From Nocardia sp. XZ_19_385 (GTDB lineage Bacteria > Actinomycetota > Actinomycetes > Mycobacteriales > Mycobacteriaceae), in NCBI RefSeq assembly GCF_015355755.1, contig NZ_JACVEE010000001.1:1860001-1924000 (forward strand): a DNA stretch of 64,000 bases. The letters are read 5' to 3'. Shown here in pieces: positions 46,774 to 55,183 of the stretch. The notes under the pieces are model-generated. The model was not told the origin of the DNA and ran no database searches. It worked only from the letters and a program-made list of their open reading frames with translations. Made by a program: the position numbers and the translations under genes. Numbering within the stretch: position 1 is the first letter of the stretch; each line of letters opens with the position of its first letter.

Positions 46774-47730
46774 TCAGCCCTTGTGGGACTTGACCGCTTC
46801 GGTCAGCTGCGGGGCGACGTTGAACAGGTCGCCCACGATGCCGTAGTCCGCGATCTCGAAGATCGGGGCCTCTTCGTCCTTGTTGACCGCGACGATGGTC
46901 TTCGAGGTCTGCATGCCGGCGCGGTGCTGGATGGCGCCGGAGATGCCCAGGGCGATGTAGAGCTGCGGGGAGACCGTCTTACCGGTCTGACCGACCTGGA
47001 ACTGGCCCGGGTAGTAGCCCGAGTCGACCGCGGCACGCGAAGCGCCGACGGCGGCACCGAGCGAATCGGCCAGCGCCTCGACGACCGCGAAGTTGTCGGC
47101 GGAACCGACACCACGGCCACCGGAGACGACGATGGTCGCCTCGGTGAGCTCGGGACGGTCGCCGCCCACGATCGGCTCACGAGCGGTGACCTTGACGACG
47201 CCGTCTTCCTGAGCCGGCACCTCGACGGTGACCTTCTCGCCCGCGGCGGCGCCCAGCTTCGCCTCGACGGCGCCCGGACGCACCGAGATCACCGGCACGT
47301 CGCCGGTGGCCTTGGCGTCCACGGTGAACGCGCCACCGAAGATGGAGTGCACGGCGGAGCCGTCGGACTTGACGTCGATGACATCGACCAGCAGGCCGGA
47401 GCCGAGACGCGCGGCCAGACGACCGGACACCTCCTTGCCCTCGGCGCTGGCGGCGACGATCACGGCGGCCGGGGAAACCGACTCGACCAGACCGGCGAGC
47501 ACATCGACCTTCGGGGTCACCAGGTAGTTGTCCACATCGTCGGACTCGGCGATGTAGATCTTGGCGGCGCCGGCGGCGGCCAGCGCGTCGGCCAGCTTCT
47601 CGCCGGTGCCGGCCGGGCCGGTGACGACGGCGGCCGGCTCACCCAGCGCGGAAGCGGCGGTGAGCAGTTCGGTGCTGACCTTCTTGATCGCACCGTCGGC
47701 GTGCTCGACGAGCACAAGTACTTCTGCCAT
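46774..47730 (-). CDS. etfA: Electron transfer flavoprotein alpha subunit
   Basis: This 318-residue protein (FixB in rhizobial nomenclature) binds FAD with the C-terminal signature [27 protein letters not shown] and SGGRGVGS. Together with EtfB it takes electrons from acyl-CoA dehydrogenases and passes them to the quinone pool. It is 35 bp downstream of etfB and ends before a strong hairpin. The order equals M. tuberculosis Rv3028c-Rv3029c. Confidence 0.96.
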   Translation of the reverse strand: MAEVLVLVEHADGAIKKVSTELLTAASALGEPAAVVTGPAGTGEKLADALAAAGAAKIYIAESDDVDNYLVTPKVDVLAGLVESVSPAAVIVAASAEGKEVSGRLAARLGSGLLVDVIDVKSDGSAVHSIFGGAFTVDAKATGDVPVISVRPGAVEAKLGAAAGEKVTVEVPAQEDGVVKVTAREPIVGGDRPELTEATIVVSGGRGVGSADNFAVVEALADSLGAAVGASRAAVDSGYYPGQFQVGQTGKTVSPQLYIALGISGAIQHRAGMQTSKTIVAVNKDEEAPIFEIADYGIVGDLFNVAPQLTEAVKSHKG

Positions 47731-47765
47731 TTGTGTTCTCTCCTAAGCAGTCTCGGGCGGCGAGG

Positions 47766-48551
47766 TCAGATGATCTTCTGGCCGACGAGGTACTGGGCGA
47801 TCTTGGTGCCGCCGTCGCCTTCGTCGGCGATCTTCTCGCCGGCGGTGCGGGGGGGCTTGGGGGTGGCGGAGGTGACCGCGGTGCCCGCGTTCCCGACACC
47901 CACGGTCGACGGATCGACGCCCAGGTCTTCCAGGGTCAGCGTCTGCACTTCCTTCTTCTTCGCGGCCATGATGCCCTTGAAGGAGGGGAAGCGCGGCTCG
48001 TTGATCTTCTCGGTGACCGAGACGATGGCCGGGAGGGAGGCTTCGAGCTTGAAGACGCCCTCGTCGGTCTCGCGCTCGCCGGTGATCTTGTCGCCGTCGA
48101 CGGTGAGCTTGCGCAGGTGGGTCAGCTGCGGCAGGCCGAGGTACTCGGCGATGATCGCGGGGACCGCACCGGCGCGGCCGTCGGTGGCCTCGTTACCGGC
48201 GATGACCAGCTCGACGCCTTCGACCTGGCCCAGCGCGCTGGCCAGCACCCAGGCGGTCTGCACGGCGTCGGAGCCGTGGATCGCCGGGTCGTTGATGTGG
48301 ATGGCCTTGTCGGCGCCCATGGACAGCGCCTTGCGGATGGCCTCGGTGGCGCGGTCCGGACCGGCGGCCAGCACGGTGACCTCGCCGCCCTGCGCCTCCT
48401 TGATCAGCAGCGCCTCTTCGACAGCGCGCTCGTTGATCTCGTCCAGGACGGCGTCGGCGGCTTCGCGATCGAGGGTGTAGTCACCATCGGTCAGCTTGCG
48501 CTCGGACCAGGTGTCAGGAACCTGCTTGATGAGTACGACGATGTTCGGCAT
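47766..48551 (-). CDS. etfB: Electron transfer flavoprotein beta subunit
   Basis: This 261-residue protein begins MPNIVVLIKQVPDTWSERKL and has the AMP-binding region typical of EtfB (VIAGNEATDGRAGAVPAIIAEYLG). The start is at 48551; 23 upstream codons in frame do not match the family. It is cotranscribed with etfA. A 22-bp palindrome lies about 102 bp upstream in the divergent region. Confidence 0.95.
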   Translation of the reverse strand: MPNIVVLIKQVPDTWSERKLTDGDYTLDREAADAVLDEINERAVEEALLIKEAQGGEVTVLAAGPDRATEAIRKALSMGADKAIHINDPAIHGSDAVQTAWVLASALGQVEGVELVIAGNEATDGRAGAVPAIIAEYLGLPQLTHLRKLTVDGDKITGERETDEGVFKLEASLPAIVSVTEKINEPRFPSFKGIMAAKKKEVQTLTLEDLGVDPSTVGVGNAGTAVTSATPKPPRTAGEKIADEGDGGTKIAQYLVGQKII

Positions 48552-48652
48552 CGGTCTTCGTCGACCTCCTGTTCTGGGGGCGTGTATCCGGTGGCCGCAC
48601 GACCTGGGCCGTACGTCCAATTATTGAGCTCGGGCGTGACATTACCCTACGT

Positions 48653-48674
48653 TAAGTTACCCGTGGGTAACTTA
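48653..48674. promoter_or_regulatory. 22-bp palindrome in the etfB/methyltransferase divergent promoter
   Basis: TAAGTTACCC (48653-48662), GT, then GGGTAACTTA (48665-48674): perfect 10-bp arms with a 2-bp centre. It lies 102 bp upstream of etfB and 95 bp upstream of the methyltransferase gene, so it could control both. The regulator is unknown; a TetR- or GntR-type fatty-acid regulator is a guess. Confidence 0.65.
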
Positions 48675-48768
48675 GTCGCCTCGCTTCCACAACTGTCCTC
48701 CTCGTGTCCAGAACCACAACGCCCGGCCGCAGGTATCGGCCATTTTCGGCTCGGCTAACGTCAGTTGA

Positions 48769-49566
48769 ATGAGCGAGGCTGTGATCCCTGCCGCACTATC
48801 GGACGATGCTGCGGACCCTGCTGTCGAACCGCTGCCGCTGACCGGCGAGCGCACCGTCCCCGGCATCGCCGAGGAGAACTACTGGTTCCGCAGGCACGAG
48901 ATCGTCTACGCCCGCCTCCTGGAGCGTTGCGCCGGAAAGACCGTGCTGGAAGCCGGGTCCGGCGAGGGCTACGGCGCGGACATGATCGCCGGGGTCGCCG
49001 CCAAGGTGATCGGGCTGGACTACGACACCGGCGCCGTCGAGCACGTGCGGGCGCGCTACCCGCGGGTGGAGATGATCCAGGGCAACCTCGCCGACCTGCC
49101 ACTGGAAGACGCCTCGGTCGATGTCGTGGTGAATTTCCAAGTGATCGAGCATCTTTGGGATCAGGGCCAGTTTCTGCGCGAGTGCCTGCGGGTGCTGCGG
49201 CCGGGCGGGGAGCTGCTGATCAGCACGCCGAACCGGATCACCTTCTCGCCGGGTCGCGATACGCCGCTGAATCCGTTCCACACCAGGGAACTCAACGCCG
49301 CCGAGCTCACCGAGCTGCTGGTGCAGGCCGGGTTCGAGGTGCGGGTGATGACCGGCGTGCACCACGGGCCGAGCCTGAAAGAGCTGGACGCCAAGCACGG
49401 TGGGTCGTTCATCGACGCGCAGATCGAGCGGGCGCTGGCCGGCGAGCCGTGGCCGGCCGAGCTGACCGCCGACGTCGCGGGCGTCACCATCGACGATTTC
49501 GCGATCTTCCCGGAGGACATCGACGGCAGCCTCGACCTGCTCGCCATCGCGGTGAAACCGGCGTGA
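48769..49566 (+). CDS. SAM-dependent methyltransferase (Rv3030-like)
   Basis: This 265-residue class I methyltransferase has motif I VLEAGSGEGYGADMI and the acidic loop LDYDTGAVEH, then VVNFQVIEHLWDQGQFLRE. It is the first of three overlapping genes with a GH57 enzyme and a GT4 transferase. The same trio in mycobacteria is implicated in methylglucose lipopolysaccharide (MGLP) synthesis, so it probably methylates glucose units of such a polymer, by analogy. The stop overlaps the GH57 start by four bases. Confidence 0.88.
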   Translation: MSEAVIPAALSDDAADPAVEPLPLTGERTVPGIAEENYWFRRHEIVYARLLERCAGKTVLEAGSGEGYGADMIAGVAAKVIGLDYDTGAVEHVRARYPRVEMIQGNLADLPLEDASVDVVVNFQVIEHLWDQGQFLRECLRVLRPGGELLISTPNRITFSPGRDTPLNPFHTRELNAAELTELLVQAGFEVRVMTGVHHGPSLKELDAKHGGSFIDAQIERALAGEPWPAELTADVAGVTIDDFAIFPEDIDGSLDLLAIAVKPA

Positions 49567-51125
49567 AAGACCAAGTCCCGGGCCAGTTCTCGCTGGTGCT
49601 GCATTCCCATCTACCGTGGCTGGCCCATCACGGGCGGTGGCCGGTCGGCGAGGAATGGCTGTACCAATCCTGGGCCGCCACTTACCTTCCCGTCGTCGAG
49701 GTACTGAGAACCCTGGCCGCCGAGGGCCGTTCGCACCTGCTGAGTCTCGGGATCACCCCGGTGCTGGCGGCGCAGCTGGATGACCCGCACTGCCTCTCCG
49801 GCATGCACCACTGGCTGGGCAACTGGCAGCTGCGCGCCGACGAAGCCGCCATGGCGGGCAACGTCGCCCTGGGACGTCACGAACACCGGCTTGCCGCAAC
49901 GGCTTTGGCGGAATTCGAGCAGCACTGGCGGCACGGGGCGGCGCCGGTGTGGCGGCAGCTCGTCGACGCCGAGACGATCGAGCTGCTCGGCGGGCCGCTG
50001 GCGCACCCGTTCCAGCCGCTGCTCGATTCCCGGATGCGCAAGTTCGAGCTGGCCGAGGGCCTGGCCGACGCCCGACATCGCTGGGGTCACACGCCCAGCG
50101 GAATCTGGGCGCCGGAGTGTGGTTTCACCCCCGGCATGGAGGTCGAATACGACGAAGCCGGTGTGACACATTTCATGGTCGACGGACCCTCCCTGCGCGG
50201 CGACAGCAGCCTCGGCCGGCCGGTTCGCGACTCCGATGTGGTCGCCTTCGGGCGGGATCTGCATGTCAGCTACCGGGTTTGGTCGCCGAAATCCGGCTAC
50301 CCAGGCCACGGCGCCTACCGTGATTTCCATCACTATGATCACGCGACCGGACTCAAACCGGCGCGGGTGACCGGCAAGACCGTGGCAGGTCCGGACAAGG
50401 CTCCCTACGACCCCGAGCTCGCGGCCACGGCTGTGGTGCGCGATGCCGACGATTTCGTGCAGACCGTGCGCGAACGACTCCTCTCCGAGTCCGCGCGGAT
50501 CGGGCGTCCGGCGCTGGTAGTGGCCGCTTTCGATACCGAATTGTTCGGGCACTGGTGGCACGAGGGGCCGCAGTGGCTGGCCCAGGTGCTGCGCAAACTG
50601 CCCGAAGCGGGCGTGCGGGTCGGCACCCTGGCCGATGCCCGGGCCAACGGCTATGTCGGGGAACCGGTACAGCTGGCCGACTCGTCCTGGGGCTCCGGCA
50701 AGGACTGGCGCGTGTGGGCCGGTGATCAAGTCCGTGACCTGGTCGAACTCAACGCGGACATCGTCCGGCTGAGCCTGGATACCGTCGACAAGATGCGGGC
50801 CGCCGAAACCGGTCCGGCGCTGCGGGATCCGGTCGCCGACCAGTTGCTGCGCGAAGCCATCCTCACCGTGCAGAGCGACTGGGCGTTCATGGTCTCCAAG
50901 GACTCCGCGGCCGGTTATGCCCGGGAACGCGCGCACCAGCATGCGCATGCCGTCCGGGAAATCGCGGCTGCCGTGGGCGCGGGCCAACTCGCCAAAGCGC
51001 ACCAGTTGGCGGCAGGATGGGGTGCGGCCGACGGACTCTTCCCCGGACTGGATGCCAGACGACTCGGGAGACATGCGGGCAGCAGCTCTGCGGAACCAGG
51101 CTCCGCTTCAGAAGGAATTACATGA
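49563..51125 (+). CDS. Glycoside hydrolase family 57 protein (alpha-glucan branching-type, Rv3031-like)
   Basis: This 520-residue protein has GH57 motif 1 FSLVLHSHLPWLAHHG and the nucleophile Glu in GIWAPECGFTPG. The acid/base Asp lies in VAAFDTELFGHWWHEGP, with the following WHEGP region also conserved. Family members transfer or branch alpha-1,4-glucan. The partner GT4 gene overlaps by four bases. The role in MGLP or related glucan synthesis is inferred from gene order. The start is GTG 49563. Confidence 0.93.
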   Translation: MKDQVPGQFSLVLHSHLPWLAHHGRWPVGEEWLYQSWAATYLPVVEVLRTLAAEGRSHLLSLGITPVLAAQLDDPHCLSGMHHWLGNWQLRADEAAMAGNVALGRHEHRLAATALAEFEQHWRHGAAPVWRQLVDAETIELLGGPLAHPFQPLLDSRMRKFELAEGLADARHRWGHTPSGIWAPECGFTPGMEVEYDEAGVTHFMVDGPSLRGDSSLGRPVRDSDVVAFGRDLHVSYRVWSPKSGYPGHGAYRDFHHYDHATGLKPARVTGKTVAGPDKAPYDPELAATAVVRDADDFVQTVRERLLSESARIGRPALVVAAFDTELFGHWWHEGPQWLAQVLRKLPEAGVRVGTLADARANGYVGEPVQLADSSWGSGKDWRVWAGDQVRDLVELNADIVRLSLDTVDKMRAAETGPALRDPVADQLLREAILTVQSDWAFMVSKDSAAGYARERAHQHAHAVREIAAAVGAGQLAKAHQLAAGWGAADGLFPGLDARRLGRHAGSSSAEPGSASEGIT

Positions 51126-52384
51126 AAATCTTGATGGTGTCGTGGGAGTACCCGCCGGTCGTCGTCGGTGGGCTCGGTCGCCACGTGCATCACCTGGCTA
51201 CCGAACTGGCCAGCGCCGGCCATGAGGTGGTCGTGCTCTCCCGCCGGCCCTCCGGCACCGACTCCGCGACCCACCCCACTCATTCCTTCGTCGCCGACGG
51301 CGTACTGGTGGTGGCGGTCGCGGAAGACCCGCCGTCCTTCGACTTCGGCGAAGACATGCTCGCCTGGACCCTGGCCATGGGCCACGCGATGGTGCGCGCC
51401 GGTGTCGCGCTCGGCAAGCCCGGCATCGGCGAGGGCTGGACCCCCGATGTGGTGCACGCCCACGACTGGCTGGTCGCGCACCCCGGTATCGCGCTGGCCG
51501 AGTACTACGACGTGCCGCTGGTCTCGACGATCCACGCCACCGAGGCCGGACGGCACAGCGGCTGGGTCGCGGGCAAGGTCAACAAGCAGGTCCATTCCGT
51601 CGAATGGTGGCTGACCAACGAATCCGACGCGCTGATCACCTGTTCGACCTCCATGCAGGACGAGGTGCAGCGGCTCTACGGTCCCGAGCGCATCCCGATG
51701 ACGGTGATTCGCAACGGAATCGATGTGGGCGCCTGGGCTTTCCGGCCGCGCGCGCCCCGCAGCGGCCCGCCCCGGCTGCTCTACGTCGGCCGCCTCGAAT
51801 ACGAGAAGGGCGTCCAGGACGCGATCGCCGCGCTCCCTCGCATCCGCCGCGCACACCCGGGCACCACGCTGACGATCGCCGGTGTCGGCACCCAATTCGA
51901 ATGGCTCCGCGAACGCGCCCGCGTGCACCGCGTCGCGCGCGCCGTGAACTTCGCCGGCCAGCTCGACCACTCCGAACTCCTCGGCTGGCTGCACGGCGCC
52001 GACGCCGTCGTGCTGCCCAGCCGCTACGAACCCTTCGGCATCGTCGCCCTCGAGGCCGCCGCCGCCGGCACCCCGCTGATCACCTCCACGGCAGGCGGTT
52101 TGGGTGAAGCGGTGATCGACGGCGTCACCGGCGCCTCCTTCGAACCCGCCGACGTCAACGGGCTCGTCGACGCCGTCTGCGCCACCCTGGACGACCCGGC
52201 CGCCGCGCAGTCCCGCGCCTACGCCGCGCGCGATCGCCTCACCGCGGACTTCTCCTGGGACGTGGTCGCGGCGGAAACCGCGCAGGTCTACCACTCGGCC
52301 AAGCGCCGCGTCCGCAATCCGCTCGGCCGCCCGGTCATCGTGGAACGCCCACTGCCGGAACGGGATCCGAACAACCCGATCTGA
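51122..52384 (+). CDS. Glycosyltransferase family 4 alpha-glucosyltransferase (Rv3032-like)
   Basis: This 420-residue GT-B protein begins MKILMVSWEYPPVVVGGLGRHV, as in bacterial glycogen-synthase-like GT4 enzymes. It has the C-terminal nucleotide-sugar region RYEPFGIVALEAAAAGTPLI (EX7E). In mycobacteria the homologue Rv3032 makes the alpha-1,4-glucan of MGLP; the same role is likely. The open frame upstream of ATG 51122 belongs to the GH57 gene. Confidence 0.94.
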   Translation: MKILMVSWEYPPVVVGGLGRHVHHLATELASAGHEVVVLSRRPSGTDSATHPTHSFVADGVLVVAVAEDPPSFDFGEDMLAWTLAMGHAMVRAGVALGKPGIGEGWTPDVVHAHDWLVAHPGIALAEYYDVPLVSTIHATEAGRHSGWVAGKVNKQVHSVEWWLTNESDALITCSTSMQDEVQRLYGPERIPMTVIRNGIDVGAWAFRPRAPRSGPPRLLYVGRLEYEKGVQDAIAALPRIRRAHPGTTLTIAGVGTQFEWLRERARVHRVARAVNFAGQLDHSELLGWLHGADAVVLPSRYEPFGIVALEAAAAGTPLITSTAGGLGEAVIDGVTGASFEPADVNGLVDAVCATLDDPAAAQSRAYAARDRLTADFSWDVVAAETAQVYHSAKRRVRNPLGRPVIVERPLPERDPNNPI

Positions 52385-52394
52385 GCCGGACGCT

Positions 52395-52946
52395 CTACTG
52401 CAGGCCCTCCAGCTTCTTGACGATGCGCTGGACGGTGAGCCAGGTGCGGGTGGTGATGTCCTTGCCGTAGGTCTTGTCCAGCCAGGCCATGAAGTCCGGA
52501 GTCTTGCCGGGGTCGCTGTTGTCGACGATCGAGAGGAAGACGCGCGCGGGCTTGTCGAAGCCGACGACCTGGACCAGCGGGTCGGGCTGGTCGGGCAACT
52601 GCACGGGGACCGGGGTGCTGTCCTTGAGGAAAGTGGCGGTGAGATAGGTGCCGCGACCGTGGGTGAGGCCGGGGAAAGGGTCGCTGTCCAACAGCTTTCG
52701 CAGCTCCTTGTGGCTGCGAATGATGGTGCCGCCCGCGATGCCCAGTTCGGCCTTGAGGGCCTGCTGAATCTGCTGTTCCAGCGCGGGCACGTCGGTCTCG
52801 GAGCTGTGGAACACGATATTGCCGCTGGCCAGGACCGACGCCACCTTCTCGAAGCCGAGCTTTTCGAAGACGCCTCGCAGCTTGTCGTTGGTCATGTTCG
52901 GGAGGCTGGGCGCGATCCCGCGCAACAGCGCCGCGTATCCGGTCAT
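52395..52946 (-). CDS. DUF1697-family protein
   Basis: This 183-residue protein matches the DUF1697 family: YAALLRGIAPSLPNMTNDKLRGVFEKLGF, SVLASGNIVFHSSE and HGRGTYLTATFLKD are its usual segments. The fold is ferredoxin-like and the function is unknown. It is not part of the mycobacterial order here and lies 10 bp after the convergent glycosyltransferase gene. Confidence 0.85.
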   Translation of the reverse strand: MTGYAALLRGIAPSLPNMTNDKLRGVFEKLGFEKVASVLASGNIVFHSSETDVPALEQQIQQALKAELGIAGGTIIRSHKELRKLLDSDPFPGLTHGRGTYLTATFLKDSTPVPVQLPDQPDPLVQVVGFDKPARVFLSIVDNSDPGKTPDFMAWLDKTYGKDITTRTWLTVQRIVKKLEGLQ

Positions 52947-52976
52947 GCGCCGACCGTACCCAACCCCACCGACGAA

Positions 52977-53774
52977 CTAGGCCTGCTGGGTGATGCCATT
53001 TTTCTTACGCTCGATGTCTTCCAGGGCGGCAAGGTATTTGGCGCGTTCCTCCGCGCCCGCCTCCCAGGCGGCCTTGCGGTTCTTGACGACCTTGGCGGGG
53101 GCGCCGACGGCGATGCCGTAGTCGGGGATATCCCCCTTGACCACCGCATGCGCGCCGAGCACGCAACCGCGGCCGACGCGGGTCTCGCGCAGCACCGTCA
53201 CCTTGGCGGCGATCCAGGTGTCCGGGCCGATGCGAACCGGGCTCTTCACGATGCCCTGATCCTTGATCGGCATGGTGATGTCGTCCATCCGGTGGTCGAA
53301 ATCGCAGATGTAGCACCAGTCGGCGACCAGGGTGGATTCGCCGATCTCGATGTCGAGGTAGGTGTTGACGACGTTGTCCTTGCCGAACACCACCTTGTCG
53401 CCGATGCGCAGCGAGCCTTCATGGCAGCGGATGGCGTTGCCGTCACCGATGTGCACCCAGCGGCCGATCTCCATCCGGCCCAGCTCCGGGGTGGCGTGGA
53501 TTTCCACGCGCTTGCCCAGGAACACCATGCCGCGCAACACGATGTGCGGGTTGGTCAGCTTGAACTTGAACAGACGGTAGTACCGGACCAGGTACCACGG
53601 CGTGTACGCGCGGTTGGCGAGCACCCAGCGCAGCGAGGCCATCGTCAGAAATCGCGCCTGCTGCGGATCCCGGCGGCGCGAACCCGCCCACCGCGAGCGC
53701 AACGGTGCGCCCCACATGCTCGTCACGAACCGTCTCCCGTCGAGTTCCGCAGGGCTGAGCCCTGCGATGTCCAT
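52977..53774 (-). CDS. Left-handed beta-helix acyltransferase (Rv3034c-like)
   Basis: This 265-residue protein has repeated hexapeptide units from about residue 105 (LGRMEIGRWVHIGDGN ... IGPDTWIAAKVTVLRETRVGRGCVLGAHAVVKGDIPDYGIAVGAPAKVV), ending with the usual GxPAK loop. The family transfers acetyl or other acyl groups to sugars. Its place beside the GH57/GT4 genes agrees with acylation of methylglucose polymer. It is convergent with the DUF1697 gene only in position; both lie on the minus strand 30 bp apart. Confidence 0.87.
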   Translation of the reverse strand: MDIAGLSPAELDGRRFVTSMWGAPLRSRWAGSRRRDPQQARFLTMASLRWVLANRAYTPWYLVRYYRLFKFKLTNPHIVLRGMVFLGKRVEIHATPELGRMEIGRWVHIGDGNAIRCHEGSLRIGDKVVFGKDNVVNTYLDIEIGESTLVADWCYICDFDHRMDDITMPIKDQGIVKSPVRIGPDTWIAAKVTVLRETRVGRGCVLGAHAVVKGDIPDYGIAVGAPAKVVKNRKAAWEAGAEERAKYLAALEDIERKKNGITQQA

Positions 53775-53863
53775 CGGCTGACAGCTTAATGGGGTGCGGG
53801 TCAGGCCCTATCAGCTACCGACTACTCTTGCGTGCGGCCATCGACCCGAGGGGAGAAAACCAG

Positions 53864-55168
53864 GTGCGTACGCGATCCCGGATGCATGCGATGGCCGTGC
53901 TCGCGGCCCTCGGCGCGATGACGGTGACCAGTTGCGGCACCGACGTCGACGACATCGAAGTCGGCTCGGGATCGGGTTGGCCCGCCGCCCACCACGACGC
54001 CCGCAACGGCGGCGTCACCTCCGTGGTCGGGGCCCGCAAAATGGCGCTGAGCTGGACTCGCCCCGTCGGCGGGCCGATCGAGGAGCCCGTCACCCTCGGC
54101 CCCAAGGGGCAGATGTTCCTCACCACCCGCACCCCGAACAACTGCGCGCTGCTCTCGCTGCAGATGCCCACCGGGCGCAAGCGGTTCTGTAACCAGCTGG
54201 GCCCCAACGCGATCAGCTCGCCCTCGGTGGTCGACGGCGCCGCCAATGTCTACGCCGGCGACGACGGCGGGGTGAACTCGCTCAACTATCTCGGCCAGCC
54301 GCGCTGGCGCACACCGGTTGCCGGTGTGCCGGTCTCGGTGCAGTTCACCGGCGACGGGAACCTGCTGACGGTCACCCAGTCCGGTCAGGTCGACGTGCTC
54401 AGCCGCCAGACCGGCGCGCGCGTCGTCTCCACGCTGCAGCTGCTCGGCGAGCCCGATTTCCTCGCGCATCCGGATCTGACCCGCCCGGCCTCCGGCCAGG
54501 GCCTCGAGGACTGCGGCACCGGCGGCCCGTACTGCCCGGTCGCCAACATCTCCGCCGTCGACCAAGCCAGCGGCCGCTTCTACCTGACGCTGTGGAAGCC
54601 CGGCGCGCCGACCGCCGCGCTGGTCGCGATGCGGTACCACGACAACCGGATTCAGCAGGAGTGGAGCGCGGAGCTGCTGTCCGAGGGCAGCGCCACCAGC
54701 CCCACCCTGTCCGCGGACGGCAAGACCGTCTACGTCGGCGACAACAGCAACCGGTTGATCGCGATCGACGCCGCGGACGGCCGCACCAAGTGGGTGCACA
54801 ACCTGGAATGGGCGCCCCGGTACGGCATTTCGGTGTCCAACGACGGCTTGATCATTCCCGCCGGTGACGACGGTTACCTGGTGGCCCTGCGGGACAAGGG
54901 TGAGACCGCCGAGATCGCCTGGGAGCGTAAAGATCTCGTACTGCGTGGCACGCCGGTGCAGGCGGCGGGTGGGATCGGGTACACCACCGCAGCCATCGGC
55001 GACGGGCTCAACCTCATCACCTTCGATACCAAGACCGGTGCCACCGAGGACTCGGATCCGCTGCCCGGGGCCAAGGGCAGCACCACCGGAACTTCGGTCG
55101 GGGCCGAGGGCGAAGTTGTCGTGGCTACCCGGATCGGCGAAGTCTTCACCTTCGAACCGGAGCAGTGA
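53864..55168 (+). CDS. PQQ-repeat beta-propeller lipoprotein (Rv3035-like)
   Basis: This 434-residue protein has a signal peptide with a lipobox ending TVTSC (mature Cys near residue 24). Beta-propeller repeats follow, of the PQQ-binding/BamB-like type (SPSVVDGAANVYAGDDGGVNSL, SPTLSADGKTVYVGDNSNRLIAIDAADGRTKW). The GTG at 53864 has GGGGAGA upstream, and the following residues form a proper signal peptide. It is probably a membrane-anchored envelope protein; no PQQ ligands for a dehydrogenase are clear. Confidence 0.85.
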   Translation: MRTRSRMHAMAVLAALGAMTVTSCGTDVDDIEVGSGSGWPAAHHDARNGGVTSVVGARKMALSWTRPVGGPIEEPVTLGPKGQMFLTTRTPNNCALLSLQMPTGRKRFCNQLGPNAISSPSVVDGAANVYAGDDGGVNSLNYLGQPRWRTPVAGVPVSVQFTGDGNLLTVTQSGQVDVLSRQTGARVVSTLQLLGEPDFLAHPDLTRPASGQGLEDCGTGGPYCPVANISAVDQASGRFYLTLWKPGAPTAALVAMRYHDNRIQQEWSAELLSEGSATSPTLSADGKTVYVGDNSNRLIAIDAADGRTKWVHNLEWAPRYGISVSNDGLIIPAGDDGYLVALRDKGETAEIAWERKDLVLRGTPVQAAGGIGYTTAAIGDGLNLITFDTKTGATEDSDPLPGAKGSTTGTSVGAEGEVVVATRIGEVFTFEPEQ

Positions 55169-55183
55169 GGTCCACCGCGCCGG

